Shown one piece after another: positions 6,689 to 14,910 of a stretch of 25,058 bases of DNA. The DNA lies in NCBI GenBank assembly GCA_964443525.1, contig CAYUCY010000016.1:1-25058 (forward strand), read 5' to 3'. Each line of letters opens with the position of its first letter. Position 1 is the stretch's first letter. The translations under genes and the position numbers were made by a program. Source of the stretch: CAYUCY01 sp964443525. Its GTDB lineage: Bacteria; Pseudomonadota; Alphaproteobacteria; Caedimonadales; Caedimonadaceae. Under the pieces are notes generated by a model, which was given only the letters and a program-made list of their open reading frames with translations, ran no database searches and was not told the origin of the DNA.

Positions 6689-8183
6689 AATCCTTAAGGT
6701 CTTGTTTGCCGATCTTGCCTTTCCCTTCTTTGGACTCGACATCGATCTCGATTTTAGCAACTTTAACACCGGTATCGGTCTCCATTTCCGCCAATTGATT
6801 GACTAAGTTAAGTGCCACCTGATGGTACATATCAACCTGACCCACCCACTGCTTCATGTTAAGAGCCTCAAGCGCACGCTTTGAATAAGTCGCGAGATCA
6901 TTGAAACAGGCCTCAAAGTCATAGATTTTAAGGTTTCCATTAACTTTCATCTCTTCTCCGAGCTTGCTTTTGAGATCAAGTTTAAAGCCTTGTTTATTCA
7001 AGAAATACTTGATCTTGATATCGGCTTCTTGATCTTTGGCGCTTGCCTTAATCTTATATTCAAGGGTATCCACGGTCGAGACATCCCGATGGGGCAGAAG
7101 CGCCTCAAGCGCTCCTTCCATCTCAGCTAAATCTTTCAAGAAGGGTGTTTCAGGCTCTTGGCCGGGCTGTTTGAACGCCACCTGCAGAGCCTTTATAAAA
7201 TAGGGTCGCCACTGGTCTGTATAATGGAACTCCCCCTCATACTCAAGTTTCAGCTCTTTCCCCTTCTCATTCGAAAATTCCATCTTGCTTTTGCTTGATC
7301 CCGTCGCATTTTCAGCCGTAGATTTCGGAACCTTCATCTCGAAATCTGGCAAATTGGACAGGAGCGTCAAGAAAAACATCGGATTATTATTGTCCTTGTT
7401 CTTTGCCGCTTCTTCGAAAAATTCCTTAAAATCCGCCAAGTTAAATTCAAGCTTTAAAGCAGAATCATACTGATTCTTGCCCAAGAGGGGATACGCCGAC
7501 AGGACCTCGACAAGCTTTCCGAGTTCCTCATGAAACTGCTGATCCTTTGCGTTTGCAGCCAGCTCAAGCTCCACGTTCTCTTTTCCGTCCATGTCCCACT
7601 TAACTTTTAATTCCGCAGGACCGGAGGACATCAAAGGTTTGTCGTCGGAGACGGAAGTAATCAGAGTCTCCTCAGCCTTCATCCCGAGTCCCTTCAAACC
7701 TTTCAAAGCAAAGTCGAAAAGGGATGGATAATTGTGTAAATACCAAAAACGCTTGTGGTACACATTAAAATCTACATTAAATTTATCGTCTTTGCCGTGA
7801 GACTTGAAAGAAAAGCGCTCACCCAAGTTGATCTCACCCAGGCTGTCCCCCTGGAAGGTAAAAGTCGTATGTTCTGCCCATGGTTTTGAGGAAGCTGTCA
7901 GGGAACCCTGAAGTTTTGAAGTATAAGCAGCCGGAAAGGGCGCGGCTGCATTTCCCTCCCCTGCAGGCATCCGAAGAATGAGTGTTGGGTTTTTAAGAAT
8001 GACTTTGAAAAGCCATTTGTTAACATGCGACTCATCAAAAGACAAAACCACGAACGAGCTCGGATCTTTCATCGCCTCCAAACCGCGATGGATCTGCTTC
8101 TCAAACTGATACCCCGCATAATACCAAGCCCCGGCACCTCCGAGCGCAATGACGCTAACAGCTGCAAGCAATCCTTTTTTCAT
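6621..8183 (-). CDS. Membrane-anchored DUF945/YdgA-like protein of unknown function
   Basis: A 520-residue protein beginning MKKGLLAAVSVIALGG, with one hydrophobic segment at about residues 4-24 followed by GAWYYAGYQFEKQI, then a long, mostly hydrophilic, Lys/Glu-rich body. The N-terminal layout (short Lys-rich start, one helix, GAWYxG) recalls the YdgA/DUF945 family of envelope proteins with no known reaction; the similarity is recognised by eye and may be superficial. The body is expected in the periplasm, anchored at the inner membrane or exported. The C-terminus carries a methionine-rich patch (MPMMMMFLMPAMMG). The start is ATG 8181-8183 because AAGGAG lies 8 nt upstream; an extension to 8258 has no such support. 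Its last 68 nt overlap the end of gcdH tail to tail. Confidence 0.75.
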   Translation of the reverse strand: MKKGLLAAVSVIALGGAGAWYYAGYQFEKQIHRGLEAMKDPSSFVVLSFDESHVNKWLFKVILKNPTLILRMPAGEGNAAAPFPAAYTSKLQGSLTASSKPWAEHTTFTFQGDSLGEINLGERFSFKSHGKDDKFNVDFNVYHKRFWYLHNYPSLFDFALKGLKGLGMKAEETLITSVSDDKPLMSSGPAELKVKWDMDGKENVELELAANAKDQQFHEELGKLVEVLSAYPLLGKNQYDSALKLEFNLADFKEFFEEAAKNKDNNNPMFFLTLLSNLPDFEMKVPKSTAENATGSSKSKMEFSNEKGKELKLEYEGEFHYTDQWRPYFIKALQVAFKQPGQEPETPFLKDLAEMEGALEALLPHRDVSTVDTLEYKIKASAKDQEADIKIKYFLNKQGFKLDLKSKLGEEMKVNGNLKIYDFEACFNDLATYSKRALEALNMKQWVGQVDMYHQVALNLVNQLAEMETDTGVKVAKIEIDVESKEGKGKIGKQDLKDFMPMMMMFLMPAMMGTPGEAQK

Positions 8184-8239
8184 TTCTTTTTCTCCTTCAT
8201 GATCTAACTTAAAAATAGATAAATTGATTTCTTTAAAAA

Positions 8240-8268
8240 AGTATAATGATGCGCACAATTTCGAGCAA
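8240..8268 (-). promoter_or_regulatory. Sigma70-like promoter for the DUF945-like gene
   Basis: On the minus strand, TTGCTC (8263-8268), exactly 17 bp, then TATACT (8240-8245, 5 of 6 to the -10) precede the ATG at 8183 by about 56 nt. The -35 match is only partial. Confidence 0.4.
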
Positions 8269-8311
8269 TTTACCTCCTCTATTTTAACAAATCAATGAAA
8301 AACTTAAGATA

Positions 8312-8342
8312 TTTTTGACTTATTTCAATGAAGTGTCAAAAA
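8312..8342. repeat. Short inverted repeat upstream of the prepilin operon
   Basis: TTTTTGAC (8312-8319) and GTCAAAAA (8335-8342) form perfect 8-bp arms separated by 15 nt, in the region between two divergent genes. This could be a regulator binding site or just an AT-rich coincidence. Confidence 0.3.
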
Positions 8343-8361
8343 TTCATCTCAAAAAAACAGA

Positions 8362-8390
8362 TTGCAAGCCTTTGTTAAATTTTGAATAAT
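8362..8390 (+). promoter_or_regulatory. Sigma70-like promoter of the prepilin operon
   Basis: TTGCAA (8362-8367, 4 of 6), 17 bp, AATAAT (8385-8390, 5 of 6), then 28 nt to the ATG at 8419. The start has a GGGAG ribosome binding site 9 nt upstream. Confidence 0.45.
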
Positions 8391-8418
8391 CGCAATGAGT
8401 TACAGGGAGTGCGTTTAA

Positions 8419-9105
8419 ATGGCTCAAAAAAAGAGAAACTCAGAGGGCTTTAGTTTGGTTGAACTTGCCATCGTTTTAATCGTTATCGGACTTATCGTCG
8501 GCGGTATCCTTAAAGGACAGGACCTGATTGAAAGTGCGCGCATGAAATCGATTCTCAGCCAGGTGAACGACTACCGGGTTGCAACGCACACCTTCATGGA
8601 TAAATATGATGCCCTGCCGGGAGATTTCGACCGGGCCCAGGATGCTTTGGAACCCGGACTGAAAAACGGTAAAAACAACGGTATCATCGACGGCCCCGGG
8701 CTAGATGCCGCTTCCGAGGCTTATCAATATTGGTGCCATCTGACGACTGCCAACTTGATCCCGAGCCCGGGCAAGTCCGTTGAAGGCGGCACAGCTCATT
8801 TCGGACAAGGGCTTCCCAAATCAAAGATGGGCGGAGGATTCACCATTTGTCACCAGCCTCAACCCGACATGCCGGGACATTGGCTTTTGTTGGGCAAAGA
8901 GCGAGGGGAGGCGGGAGACGGCGCTCTTCTCACCCCGATTCAAGCCTATAGCCTTCTGAAAAAAGCGGACGACCCTCATCCCGGACAAGGGCATATTCGG
9001 GCACGAGACGGACGGGACGTTTCTGCCGGAGATTGCGTCCTTCCAACAGGAGAATTTAATTTGCGCAATACGAAGCCCGCCTGTATTCTCTACTTTCAGC
9101 TATGA
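8419..9105 (+). CDS. Type IV prepilin-like protein (pseudopilin), first of two
   Basis: A 228-residue protein with a class III signal: a basic 10-residue leader ending in glycine (residues 1-10), then FSLVELAIVLIVIGLIVGG. Cleavage after G10 would leave F at +1 and E15 at the conserved +5. This marks a substrate of prepilin peptidase PilD, built into a pilus or type II secretion pseudopilus at the inner membrane. The N-terminal helix is followed by QVNDYR and DKYDALPGDF, common in alphaproteobacterial prepilins, and then a globular region with four cysteines that could pair in the periplasm. No assembly ATPase, secretin or peptidase gene is in the window. The stop overlaps the next start as ATGA, so the two are coupled. 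Confidence 0.88.
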   Translation: MAQKKRNSEGFSLVELAIVLIVIGLIVGGILKGQDLIESARMKSILSQVNDYRVATHTFMDKYDALPGDFDRAQDALEPGLKNGKNNGIIDGPGLDAASEAYQYWCHLTTANLIPSPGKSVEGGTAHFGQGLPKSKMGGGFTICHQPQPDMPGHWLLLGKERGEAGDGALLTPIQAYSLLKKADDPHPGQGHIRARDGRDVSAGDCVLPTGEFNLRNTKPACILYFQL

Positions 9106-9899
9106 GCGTACGATCCTCCTCCAAAGACGGCTTTTCCCTCGTTGAGCTTGCGATTGTCCTGACCATTTTGGGGTTGATTGCCGGGTTTAGCGTGCCTCTT
9201 CTGACGGAGACGGTGAACAGTAAGAAATGGCAAAGGGGAGACCGTCAAATGGAGGAGGTTATCACGGCCCTCGCCTCTTATGTCGTGCGACATCATCATC
9301 TCCCCTGCCCAGCGGATCCCTCCGTTCAAGGCTCGGAGAGAGGGATAGCGCTTGAAACCTGCGATCGTGGCCCGGTAAAAGGCGGCCTTGTCCCCTATAA
9401 AACCTTAGGCCTTCCCGAGAGTATCACCCAAGACGGCTTTAAAAGGCCTTTCTCCTATTATGTTGATCCCGCCCTTACCGCGAAAGAATTCGGTTCCCTG
9501 CAAGCCTTCTGTAAAGATTCTAAAGAGCACCTCACTATTTTAGGAGATAGGGATCAAGTTCTTTCAAGAAATTCAAAAAATCCGGTTGCTTTCGCTCTCG
9601 TCGGCCACGGAGAAACGGGGGAAGGAGCCTTTACCAATGAAGGAGGAAGACGGCCTTTTTCAAGTTTGAGCGCCTCGGAGCGGACAAATTCGGAAGATAG
9701 CGCTCTCATTTACGATCTCCCCTATTCAAAAAACACCGAACATCCCTTTCGCCAACAAATCAAATGGGTAACACGAGATCACTTGCTATCCTATTATGCA
9801 AAGTGCCCTTGCCCCGTCGATCAAGAGTCGCCAATCCGGCCAAATGTCCTTCAACCGATACTCCCTCCGAATAATCTTCAAGACGACCGCTTCGGTTAG
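9102..9899 (+). CDS. Type IV prepilin-like protein (pseudopilin), second of two
   Basis: A 265-residue protein with the same type of leader as its neighbour: ten residues ending in G10, then FSLVELAIVLTILGLIAGF, with E15 at +5 after cleavage. The globular part differs from the first pilin. It has a possible Cys pair around LPCPADPS and ETCDRG, a block FALVGHGETGEGAF, and a C-terminal AKCPCP with two cysteines, suggesting a minor pilin or a processed, disulfide-stabilised exported protein. It is coupled to the upstream pilin by a 4-nt overlap. Its specific role (pilus, DNA uptake or secretion) cannot be told from the sequence alone. Confidence 0.85.
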   Translation: MSVRSSSKDGFSLVELAIVLTILGLIAGFSVPLLTETVNSKKWQRGDRQMEEVITALASYVVRHHHLPCPADPSVQGSERGIALETCDRGPVKGGLVPYKTLGLPESITQDGFKRPFSYYVDPALTAKEFGSLQAFCKDSKEHLTILGDRDQVLSRNSKNPVAFALVGHGETGEGAFTNEGGRRPFSSLSASERTNSEDSALIYDLPYSKNTEHPFRQQIKWVTRDHLLSYYAKCPCPVDQESPIRPNVLQPILPPNNLQDDRFG

Positions 9900-9981
9900 G
9901 GAGATAAGTTTTCTAATCCGCTTGCCTTTAATCCCGACTCTCGGTAGGGTAGTCAAAGCTTTTAAAAAAGGATAAAGACCG

Positions 9982-10269
9982 ATGAGTATCGATCGAGCAA
10001 TGATTCATAAAGTGGCACGTCTTGCCCGTCTGCGCGTAACGGACGATGAAGAAAAAATGATGGAAGACCGACTCAACCGCATTCTTGCCTGGGTTGAACA
10101 GCTTCAAGAAGTCAAGACGGATGCGGTCGAGCCCATGTACAGCGTTCATCTCGAACAAATGCCCCAACGCCCCGACGTCGTGGCGGACGGGAACATCGTA
10201 AGACCGATCCTTGCTAATGCGCCCGAAGCTGATTTTGATATGTTTGTCGTCCCGAAAGTAGTCGAGTAA
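9982..10269 (+). CDS. gatC: Asp/Glu-tRNA amidotransferase subunit C
   Basis: A 95-residue protein of normal GatC length, the small subunit that wraps around and stabilises GatA in the GatCAB complex. Family features: the N-terminal KVARLARLRVTDDE, the central ILAWVEQLQEVKTDAVEPM, and the C-terminal FVVPKVVE. The complex amidates misacylated Glu-tRNA(Gln) and/or Asp-tRNA(Asn) in the cytoplasm. An AAGGA lies 9 nt before the ATG. It is 6 nt from gatA and starts a gatC-gatA-gatB operon. The 82-nt gap before it shows no strong promoter or terminator, so readthrough from the prepilin genes is possible. Confidence 0.95.
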   Translation: MSIDRAMIHKVARLARLRVTDDEEKMMEDRLNRILAWVEQLQEVKTDAVEPMYSVHLEQMPQRPDVVADGNIVRPILANAPEADFDMFVVPKVVE

Positions 10270-10275
10270 ACCTCC

Positions 10276-11763
10276 ATGACAGATCTAACCAAACGTACCG
10301 TCGCCCAAGCTAGAGAAGATCTAAAGGCAAAGAGATATTCAGCCGAAGAGTTGACCGAGGCCCATATCAAACAAATGGAAGCCACAAGGCACTTAAATGC
10401 TTATGTTCTTGAGACGCCCGAACATGCACTGTCGGCCGCCCGCGAGACGGATAGGCGTCTTGCCTCAGGTGAATCTCTTCTGCCTCTGGACGGAATTCCC
10501 CTCGGTATTAAAGACCTCTTTTGCACTCAAGGGGTCAGAACCACGGCTTGTTCCGATATTTTGAACGACTTTAAGCCTCCTTATGAATCGACGGTGACCT
10601 CGAAACTCTTTCAGGCAGGAGCCGGCATGCTGGGTAAATTAAATATGGACCAGTTCGCAATGGGATCTTCTAACCTTACGAGCTCTTTCGGTCCCGTTAA
10701 ATCTCCGTGGAAAGCAAAAGGGGAGAGCAAGGACTATGTTCCCGGCGGCTCCTCAGGAGGATCGGCTTCTTCCGTGTCCGCAGGCTCGGCCATGGCTGCC
10801 ACAGGAACCGATACGGGCGGCTCTATCCGACAACCCGCCGCTTTCACAGGCATCGTGGGGATTAAGCCCACCTACGGCCGGTGCTCCCGCTTCGGGATCG
10901 TGGCGTTTGCCTCTTCTCTTGATCAAGCGGGTCCCATGACGAAGGACGTTCGGGATGCAGCCATCCTCTTGGAAATCATGGCCGGCTACGACCCGAAGGA
11001 TGCCACTTCCCTGAACCGACCCGTCCCGTCCTTTGAAAAAGCTCTCTCTGGATCTCTTAAAGGACTTAAGGTGGGCATTCCGAAAGAATATCGCGTCGAA
11101 GGACTTTCACCTGAAATCCTTAAGATGTGGGAGGATGGTATCGCATGGGTGAAAGATGCCGGCGCCGAGGTCATTGACGCCTCACTTCCGCATACAAAGT
11201 ATGCCTTGCCTACCTACTATATTCTGGCGCCTGCTGAGGCGTCCTCCAATCTGGCCCGGTATGATGGGGTCAGATACGGCCATCGGACACGAGAAGCTAA
11301 AACGTTGGATGACCTATACGAGCTAACACGCACGGAAGGATTTGGGGAAGAAGTCAAACGACGGATTATGATCGGCACTTACGTTCTGTCCGCAGGGTAC
11401 TATGATGCTTATTATCTAAAGGCTCAGAAAGTACGACGTCTAATCAGCCAAGATTTTATCGAGGTCTTCAAGACGGTTGACTTCATCCTAACGCCAACCA
11501 CACCGACGCCACCTTTTGTCATCGGCGAAGAGCCTCAAGATCCGATTACCATGTATATGAATGACGTTCTCACAGTGCCCGCGAATCTCGCGGGGTTACC
11601 GGCGATTTCGGTTCCTGCTGCTCTCACGCAAAAAGGGCTTCCCCTCGGCCTCCAAATCGTGGGACGTGCTCTGGACGAGGAAACGGTTTTGAACGCAGCC
11701 TTCGCTTTGGAAAAGGCTGCTGCCTTTACAACCCAAGTTGAAGAGATGAGAAAAGCATCATGA
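10276..11763 (+). CDS. gatA: Asp/Glu-tRNA amidotransferase subunit A
   Basis: A 495-residue amidase-signature protein, the glutaminase subunit of GatCAB: it releases ammonia from glutamine and passes it to GatB. The Ser-cisSer-Lys triad is visible as K79 (GIPLGIKDLF), S159 (PGGSSGGSAS) and S183 (TDTGGSIRQPA), with the same spacing as in well-studied GatA proteins. The length is normal for the family and nothing is missing. The stop overlaps the gatB start as ATGA, giving translational coupling. Presence of GatCAB indicates that at least one of Gln-tRNA or Asn-tRNA is made by the indirect route. Confidence 0.96.
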   Translation: MTDLTKRTVAQAREDLKAKRYSAEELTEAHIKQMEATRHLNAYVLETPEHALSAARETDRRLASGESLLPLDGIPLGIKDLFCTQGVRTTACSDILNDFKPPYESTVTSKLFQAGAGMLGKLNMDQFAMGSSNLTSSFGPVKSPWKAKGESKDYVPGGSSGGSASSVSAGSAMAATGTDTGGSIRQPAAFTGIVGIKPTYGRCSRFGIVAFASSLDQAGPMTKDVRDAAILLEIMAGYDPKDATSLNRPVPSFEKALSGSLKGLKVGIPKEYRVEGLSPEILKMWEDGIAWVKDAGAEVIDASLPHTKYALPTYYILAPAEASSNLARYDGVRYGHRTREAKTLDDLYELTRTEGFGEEVKRRIMIGTYVLSAGYYDAYYLKAQKVRRLISQDFIEVFKTVDFILTPTTPTPPFVIGEEPQDPITMYMNDVLTVPANLAGLPAISVPAALTQKGLPLGLQIVGRALDEETVLNAAFALEKAAAFTTQVEEMRKAS

Positions 11764-13247
11764 GTGAAGCGCCTGCTAAATACATTGACGGAACAACGGG
11801 ACCTTGGGAAGTTGTGATCGGCCTCGAGGTTCATGCTCAGATCACCTCGAAAGCAAAGCTCTTTTCGGGTGCAGCCACAGATTTCGGCGCGGATCCTAAC
11901 ACGCAAGTTTCCTTTATCGACGCCGGATTTCCCGGGATGCTTCCCGTAATCAATACCTTTTGCGTCGAGCAAGCCGTTAAGACGGGTCTGGGGCTGAATG
12001 CGGAAATTAATATCTTTTCCGTTTTTGACCGAAAAAACTATTTTTATCCGGACCTTCCCCAAGGCTATCAGATTTCTCAATATCAGAAACCTATCGTAGG
12101 GAAAGGCTATCTCGATATCGAACTTGAGGACGGTACGACCCGACGGATCGGGATCACACGTCTTCATCTTGAACAGGACGCAGGTAAAAGTATCCATGAT
12201 CTCCATCCCTCCAAATCCTATATCGACCTGAATCGCTCGGGTATTGCGTTGATGGAGATCGTCTCCGAGCCTGATATTCGCAGTATTGAAGAGGCGCAAG
12301 CTTATGTAAAAAAGCTCCGATCCTTGTTGCGGTACCTCGGAACATGCGACGGGAATATGGAACAAGGGAGCCTCAGAGCAGACGTGAATGTTTCTCTGAG
12401 ACGTCCGGGAGAACCTTTTGGGACACGGGCGGAAATCAAAAACGTCAACTCCGTTCGCTTTATGGGGCAAGCCATTCAATATGAGATTGAAAGGCAATTA
12501 GAGATTTTAGAGAGCGGTGGAGAAGCCGTTCAGGAGACCCGCCTCTTTGACGCCGGAAAAGGCATCACAAGGTCTATGCGCAATAAGGAAGATGCCCATG
12601 ATTACAGATACTTTCCCGACCCCGATCTCCCTCCTCTCATTCTGATGCAAGAACAGATTGATCGCATCCGCTCTTCTCTACCCGAGCTGCCCGATGCTAA
12701 AAAGGAACGATTCATTCGTGACTTTAGCCTGTCTTCCTATGATGCGAGCGTTCTCACAAGTGAGATGGAACTTGCAATGTATTATGAAGAAGCTCTTGCG
12801 GCCTTAACATCCGAGGAGCGTCAACAAAATGGAGCAAAGATGCTCGCAAACTGGATGATCGGAGATCTTTTTGCGGCTCTGAACCGGGACGGTCTTTCTA
12901 TTGAAGATGCTAAAGTACGCCCTGAAGGTCTTGCCGCTCTTATCCGCCTGATTCTCAAAGGAACGATCTCAGGTAAGATTGCCAAGGATGTTTTTGCAGA
13001 CCTTTGGGAGAACGGCGGCACTCCTGAAGAAATCGTCAAATCCAAAGGACTCGAACAGGTGAGTGACGACAGTGCTATCCTCAAAGTCATCGATCATGTT
13101 CTGGAGAGTCATGCCGATAAGGTCGCTGAATATAAGTCAGGTAAGGACAAGCTCTTCGGCTTTTTCGTGGGCCAAGTCATGAAGGAAATGCAAGGCAAAG
13201 GTAATCCGGCCCTCATCAATGACCTCTTGAAGAAGAAATTATCTTAA
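11760..13247 (+). CDS. gatB: Asp/Glu-tRNA amidotransferase subunit B
   Basis: A 495-residue kinase-type subunit of GatCAB, which phosphorylates the side chain of the misacylated tRNA and completes the amidation. Typical family stretches are WEVVIGLEVHAQITSKAKLF near the N-terminus, FDRKNYFYPDLPQGYQISQ, LEQDAGKSIHD, RSGIALMEIVSEPDIR, and EIKNVNSVRFM. The C-terminal tRNA-binding YqeY-like tail ends in GNPALINDLLKKKLS. It overlaps gatA by 4 nt and is followed by a hairpin terminator, so it closes the operon. Confidence 0.96.
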   Translation: MSEAPAKYIDGTTGPWEVVIGLEVHAQITSKAKLFSGAATDFGADPNTQVSFIDAGFPGMLPVINTFCVEQAVKTGLGLNAEINIFSVFDRKNYFYPDLPQGYQISQYQKPIVGKGYLDIELEDGTTRRIGITRLHLEQDAGKSIHDLHPSKSYIDLNRSGIALMEIVSEPDIRSIEEAQAYVKKLRSLLRYLGTCDGNMEQGSLRADVNVSLRRPGEPFGTRAEIKNVNSVRFMGQAIQYEIERQLEILESGGEAVQETRLFDAGKGITRSMRNKEDAHDYRYFPDPDLPPLILMQEQIDRIRSSLPELPDAKKERFIRDFSLSSYDASVLTSEMELAMYYEEALAALTSEERQQNGAKMLANWMIGDLFAALNRDGLSIEDAKVRPEGLAALIRLILKGTISGKIAKDVFADLWENGGTPEEIVKSKGLEQVSDDSAILKVIDHVLESHADKVAEYKSGKDKLFGFFVGQVMKEMQGKGNPALINDLLKKKLS

Positions 13248-13273
13248 GAGCGGTTCTTAACCGAGAAAAACAT

Positions 13274-13310
13274 GAGGGTCGCCTCATCCATCATCGGACC
13301 CTCTTTATTT
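13274..13310 (+). terminator. Rho-independent-like terminator after gatB
   Basis: GAGGGTC (13274-13280) pairs with GACCCTC (13297-13303) and is followed directly by TTTATTT. The loop is 16 nt, longer than usual. A smaller stem, CGGTT/AACCG (13251-13263), lies just before it. Confidence 0.6.
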
Positions 13311-13363
13311 ATATCTCATTACTTTTTGTTCTTTTAAAAGAGATCGGCGACAAAAGATCATGA

Positions 13364-13392
13364 TTGACAAAAAGTGAAAATTTGCTTCTACT
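13364..13392 (+). promoter_or_regulatory. Sigma70-like promoter of the beta-lactamase gene
   Basis: A perfect TTGACA (13364-13369), 17 bp, then TCTACT (13387-13392, 4 of 6), about 41 nt before the chosen ATG at 13434. This gives the gene its own transcription unit after the gat terminator. Confidence 0.5.
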
Positions 13393-13433
13393 CTTATCTC
13401 AATTTAACCCCATCGGTTGTAAAAGGAATCCTG

Positions 13434-14279
13434 ATGAAAACGAAATTTTTTCATTTATATTCAGCTCTGATCATGACAATCTGTCTTACATCTCATGCTT
13501 CTCTCAACAAATCCCAAGATGAGCCTCACCACCCTCGCTCAGCGTTTCTGGCAAAGAAAAACGGCGTTATCCTTGAGGAAAAAGGAAATTGTGACAAGCG
13601 CCACGCTCCTTATTCAACTTTTAAAGTAGTTTTAGCCCTTATGGGGTTTGATGCGGGCATCTTGAAATCAAAGGACTCTCCGAAATGGTCCTTTAAGGAA
13701 GAGTACGAGCAGAATTTTCAAAGCTGGTACACTCGTGATAAAGGCTTTGAATACGGCTGGTGTCAGGATCACACGCCAAAAACTTTTATGATGAAATCAG
13801 TTCTTTGGTTTTCTCATCAAATCACACAAGCTCTAGGGGCTGAGAAATTTGAAAATTATGTCATGAAGCTCCATTATGGGAATCAGGATATTTCAGGCAC
13901 ACCCGGCATGAATGACGCACTCCTGAACAGCTGGCTCGGGACCTCGCTTAAGATTTCGGTTCGTGAACAGGTTGACCTTCTTGAGAAACTTCTTGCAGGC
14001 AATCTCGACGTCTCAAAAGAGACCCAAGAAAAAACAAGAGAGGTGATGGATCGGGAAGAAGAGTGGAACGGATGGAAGCTTTACGGTAAAACGGGCGGCG
14101 GAAGCGGTTCTAACGGCTGGTTTGTAGGCTGGATCGAAAAAGAGGGGCAGGCCATTGTGTTTGCTCACTATCTCGATTTAACCGATCCTGCTTTGGATTT
14201 GACCGGCATTACCCAGCAAAAAACAGTAGGTCTCACTGCAAAGGAACTGATCAAACGAGAGCTCCAAGACTACCTGTAA
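13434..14279 (+). CDS. Class D (OXA-type) beta-lactamase
   Basis: A 281-residue serine beta-lactamase with a signal peptide (MKTKFFHLYSALIMTICLTS; probable cleavage near SHAS), so the enzyme acts in the periplasm by hydrolysing the beta-lactam ring. Class D motifs are all present: S61-T-F-K64 with the nucleophile and the lysine that is carbamylated in this class, S122-V-L124 in place of the usual S-x-V, Y148-G-N150, W167, K219-T-G221, and WFVGWIEKEG. The start is ATG 13434 because AAGGA sits 6 nt upstream; a GTG at 13374 would lie inside the promoter. It stands alone between gatB and the convergent small gene, with no regulator, IS or integron signs. Some class D homologues are not active on drugs, so the resistance phenotype is unproven. 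Confidence 0.92.
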   Translation: MKTKFFHLYSALIMTICLTSHASLNKSQDEPHHPRSAFLAKKNGVILEEKGNCDKRHAPYSTFKVVLALMGFDAGILKSKDSPKWSFKEEYEQNFQSWYTRDKGFEYGWCQDHTPKTFMMKSVLWFSHQITQALGAEKFENYVMKLHYGNQDISGTPGMNDALLNSWLGTSLKISVREQVDLLEKLLAGNLDVSKETQEKTREVMDREEEWNGWKLYGKTGGGSGSNGWFVGWIEKEGQAIVFAHYLDLTDPALDLTGITQQKTVGLTAKELIKRELQDYL

Positions 14280-14302
14280 GCTTTCCTTTTTTAAGGCTAG
14301 TT

Positions 14303-14332
14303 GCTCAAAGGATTTCTTCACTTCTTTTGAGC
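14303..14332. terminator. Hairpin between convergent genes
   Basis: GCTCAAA (14303-14309) and TTTGAGC (14326-14332) form a 7-bp stem between the beta-lactamase stop and the end of the minus-strand gene. There is no clear T-run on either side, so termination is only a suggestion. Confidence 0.3.
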
Positions 14333-14887
14333 TGCCGTCGTCTCAAAAAGAGCGAAACCGATCAATTCATCCTGCGGGCTCTGCCTTATGAAACCCCCGG
14401 CTCCTCCTTGCGTGAGATAAATAGGGCAGAGGACCCGAGTGTCTCCTTTTTCAAGAGGCTTATCAACATTTTCTCTTACATACTTCCCATAAAGCGGTTC
14501 AGGGATTAGATAGTCGACACCGCCTGTCGTCGTTGCAAGAAGAAGCCCGCTTTTAGCGTACAGGCTGATGGATTTGCAAGAGGCGTGAACTTCGCAAAGA
14601 ATTCGCAAGAGATTGGGGATCTCTCCTTCCCTGGCTGTATCAGCACTTGTCTTCAAGATTTCTCCTTGAGCGATCTCATGCAAGATCTTTTCTTCAAGCT
14701 CATTTTCTTTTAAGGCTTCCGCTCTCGTTTGAGATCGATGGGCCTTGAGGTAATCCATTAAAAACGTATAGACCGTGACATGGATTCTGTCTCCTATAGG
14801 AGACTCACCCGTCGGATCAAAAGCCTTGAGGACCTCTTGGGAAAAGGCGATCAAAAGGAAAAAAAGAAAAAAACTAAAGTACTTCAT
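14318..14887 (-). CDS. Small exported or membrane-anchored protein of unknown function
   Basis: A 189-residue protein starting MKYFSFFLFFLLIAFSQ, a signal peptide or membrane anchor, followed by a soluble domain. A predicted helical stretch (about residues 35-95) leads into a mixed region with SISLYAKSGLLLATTTGG, YVRENVDKPLEKGDTRVLCP and DELIGFALFETT. The layout of a helix then an alpha/beta segment with a G-F-A-L-F-E end vaguely resembles extracytoplasmic Cache/PAS-type sensor domains, but I do not recognise a family. The start is ATG 14885-14887, with only a weak AAAGAAG before it; an upstream extension would read into the tRNA gene and is rejected. It sits 23 nt after tRNA-Ser in the same direction and may share its transcript. 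Confidence 0.68.
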   Translation of the reverse strand: MKYFSFFLFFLLIAFSQEVLKAFDPTGESPIGDRIHVTVYTFLMDYLKAHRSQTRAEALKENELEEKILHEIAQGEILKTSADTAREGEIPNLLRILCEVHASCKSISLYAKSGLLLATTTGGVDYLIPEPLYGKYVRENVDKPLEKGDTRVLCPIYLTQGGAGGFIRQSPQDELIGFALFETTAAQKK

Positions 14888-14910
14888 GCTTCTTTGGGAA
14901 AAAGGGTAAA

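Noticed and set aside
11535..12497. 320-codon open frame on the minus strand across gatA and gatB
   Set aside because: It lies wholly antisense to two unambiguous genes with complete catalytic motifs; its translation shows no recognisable family features.
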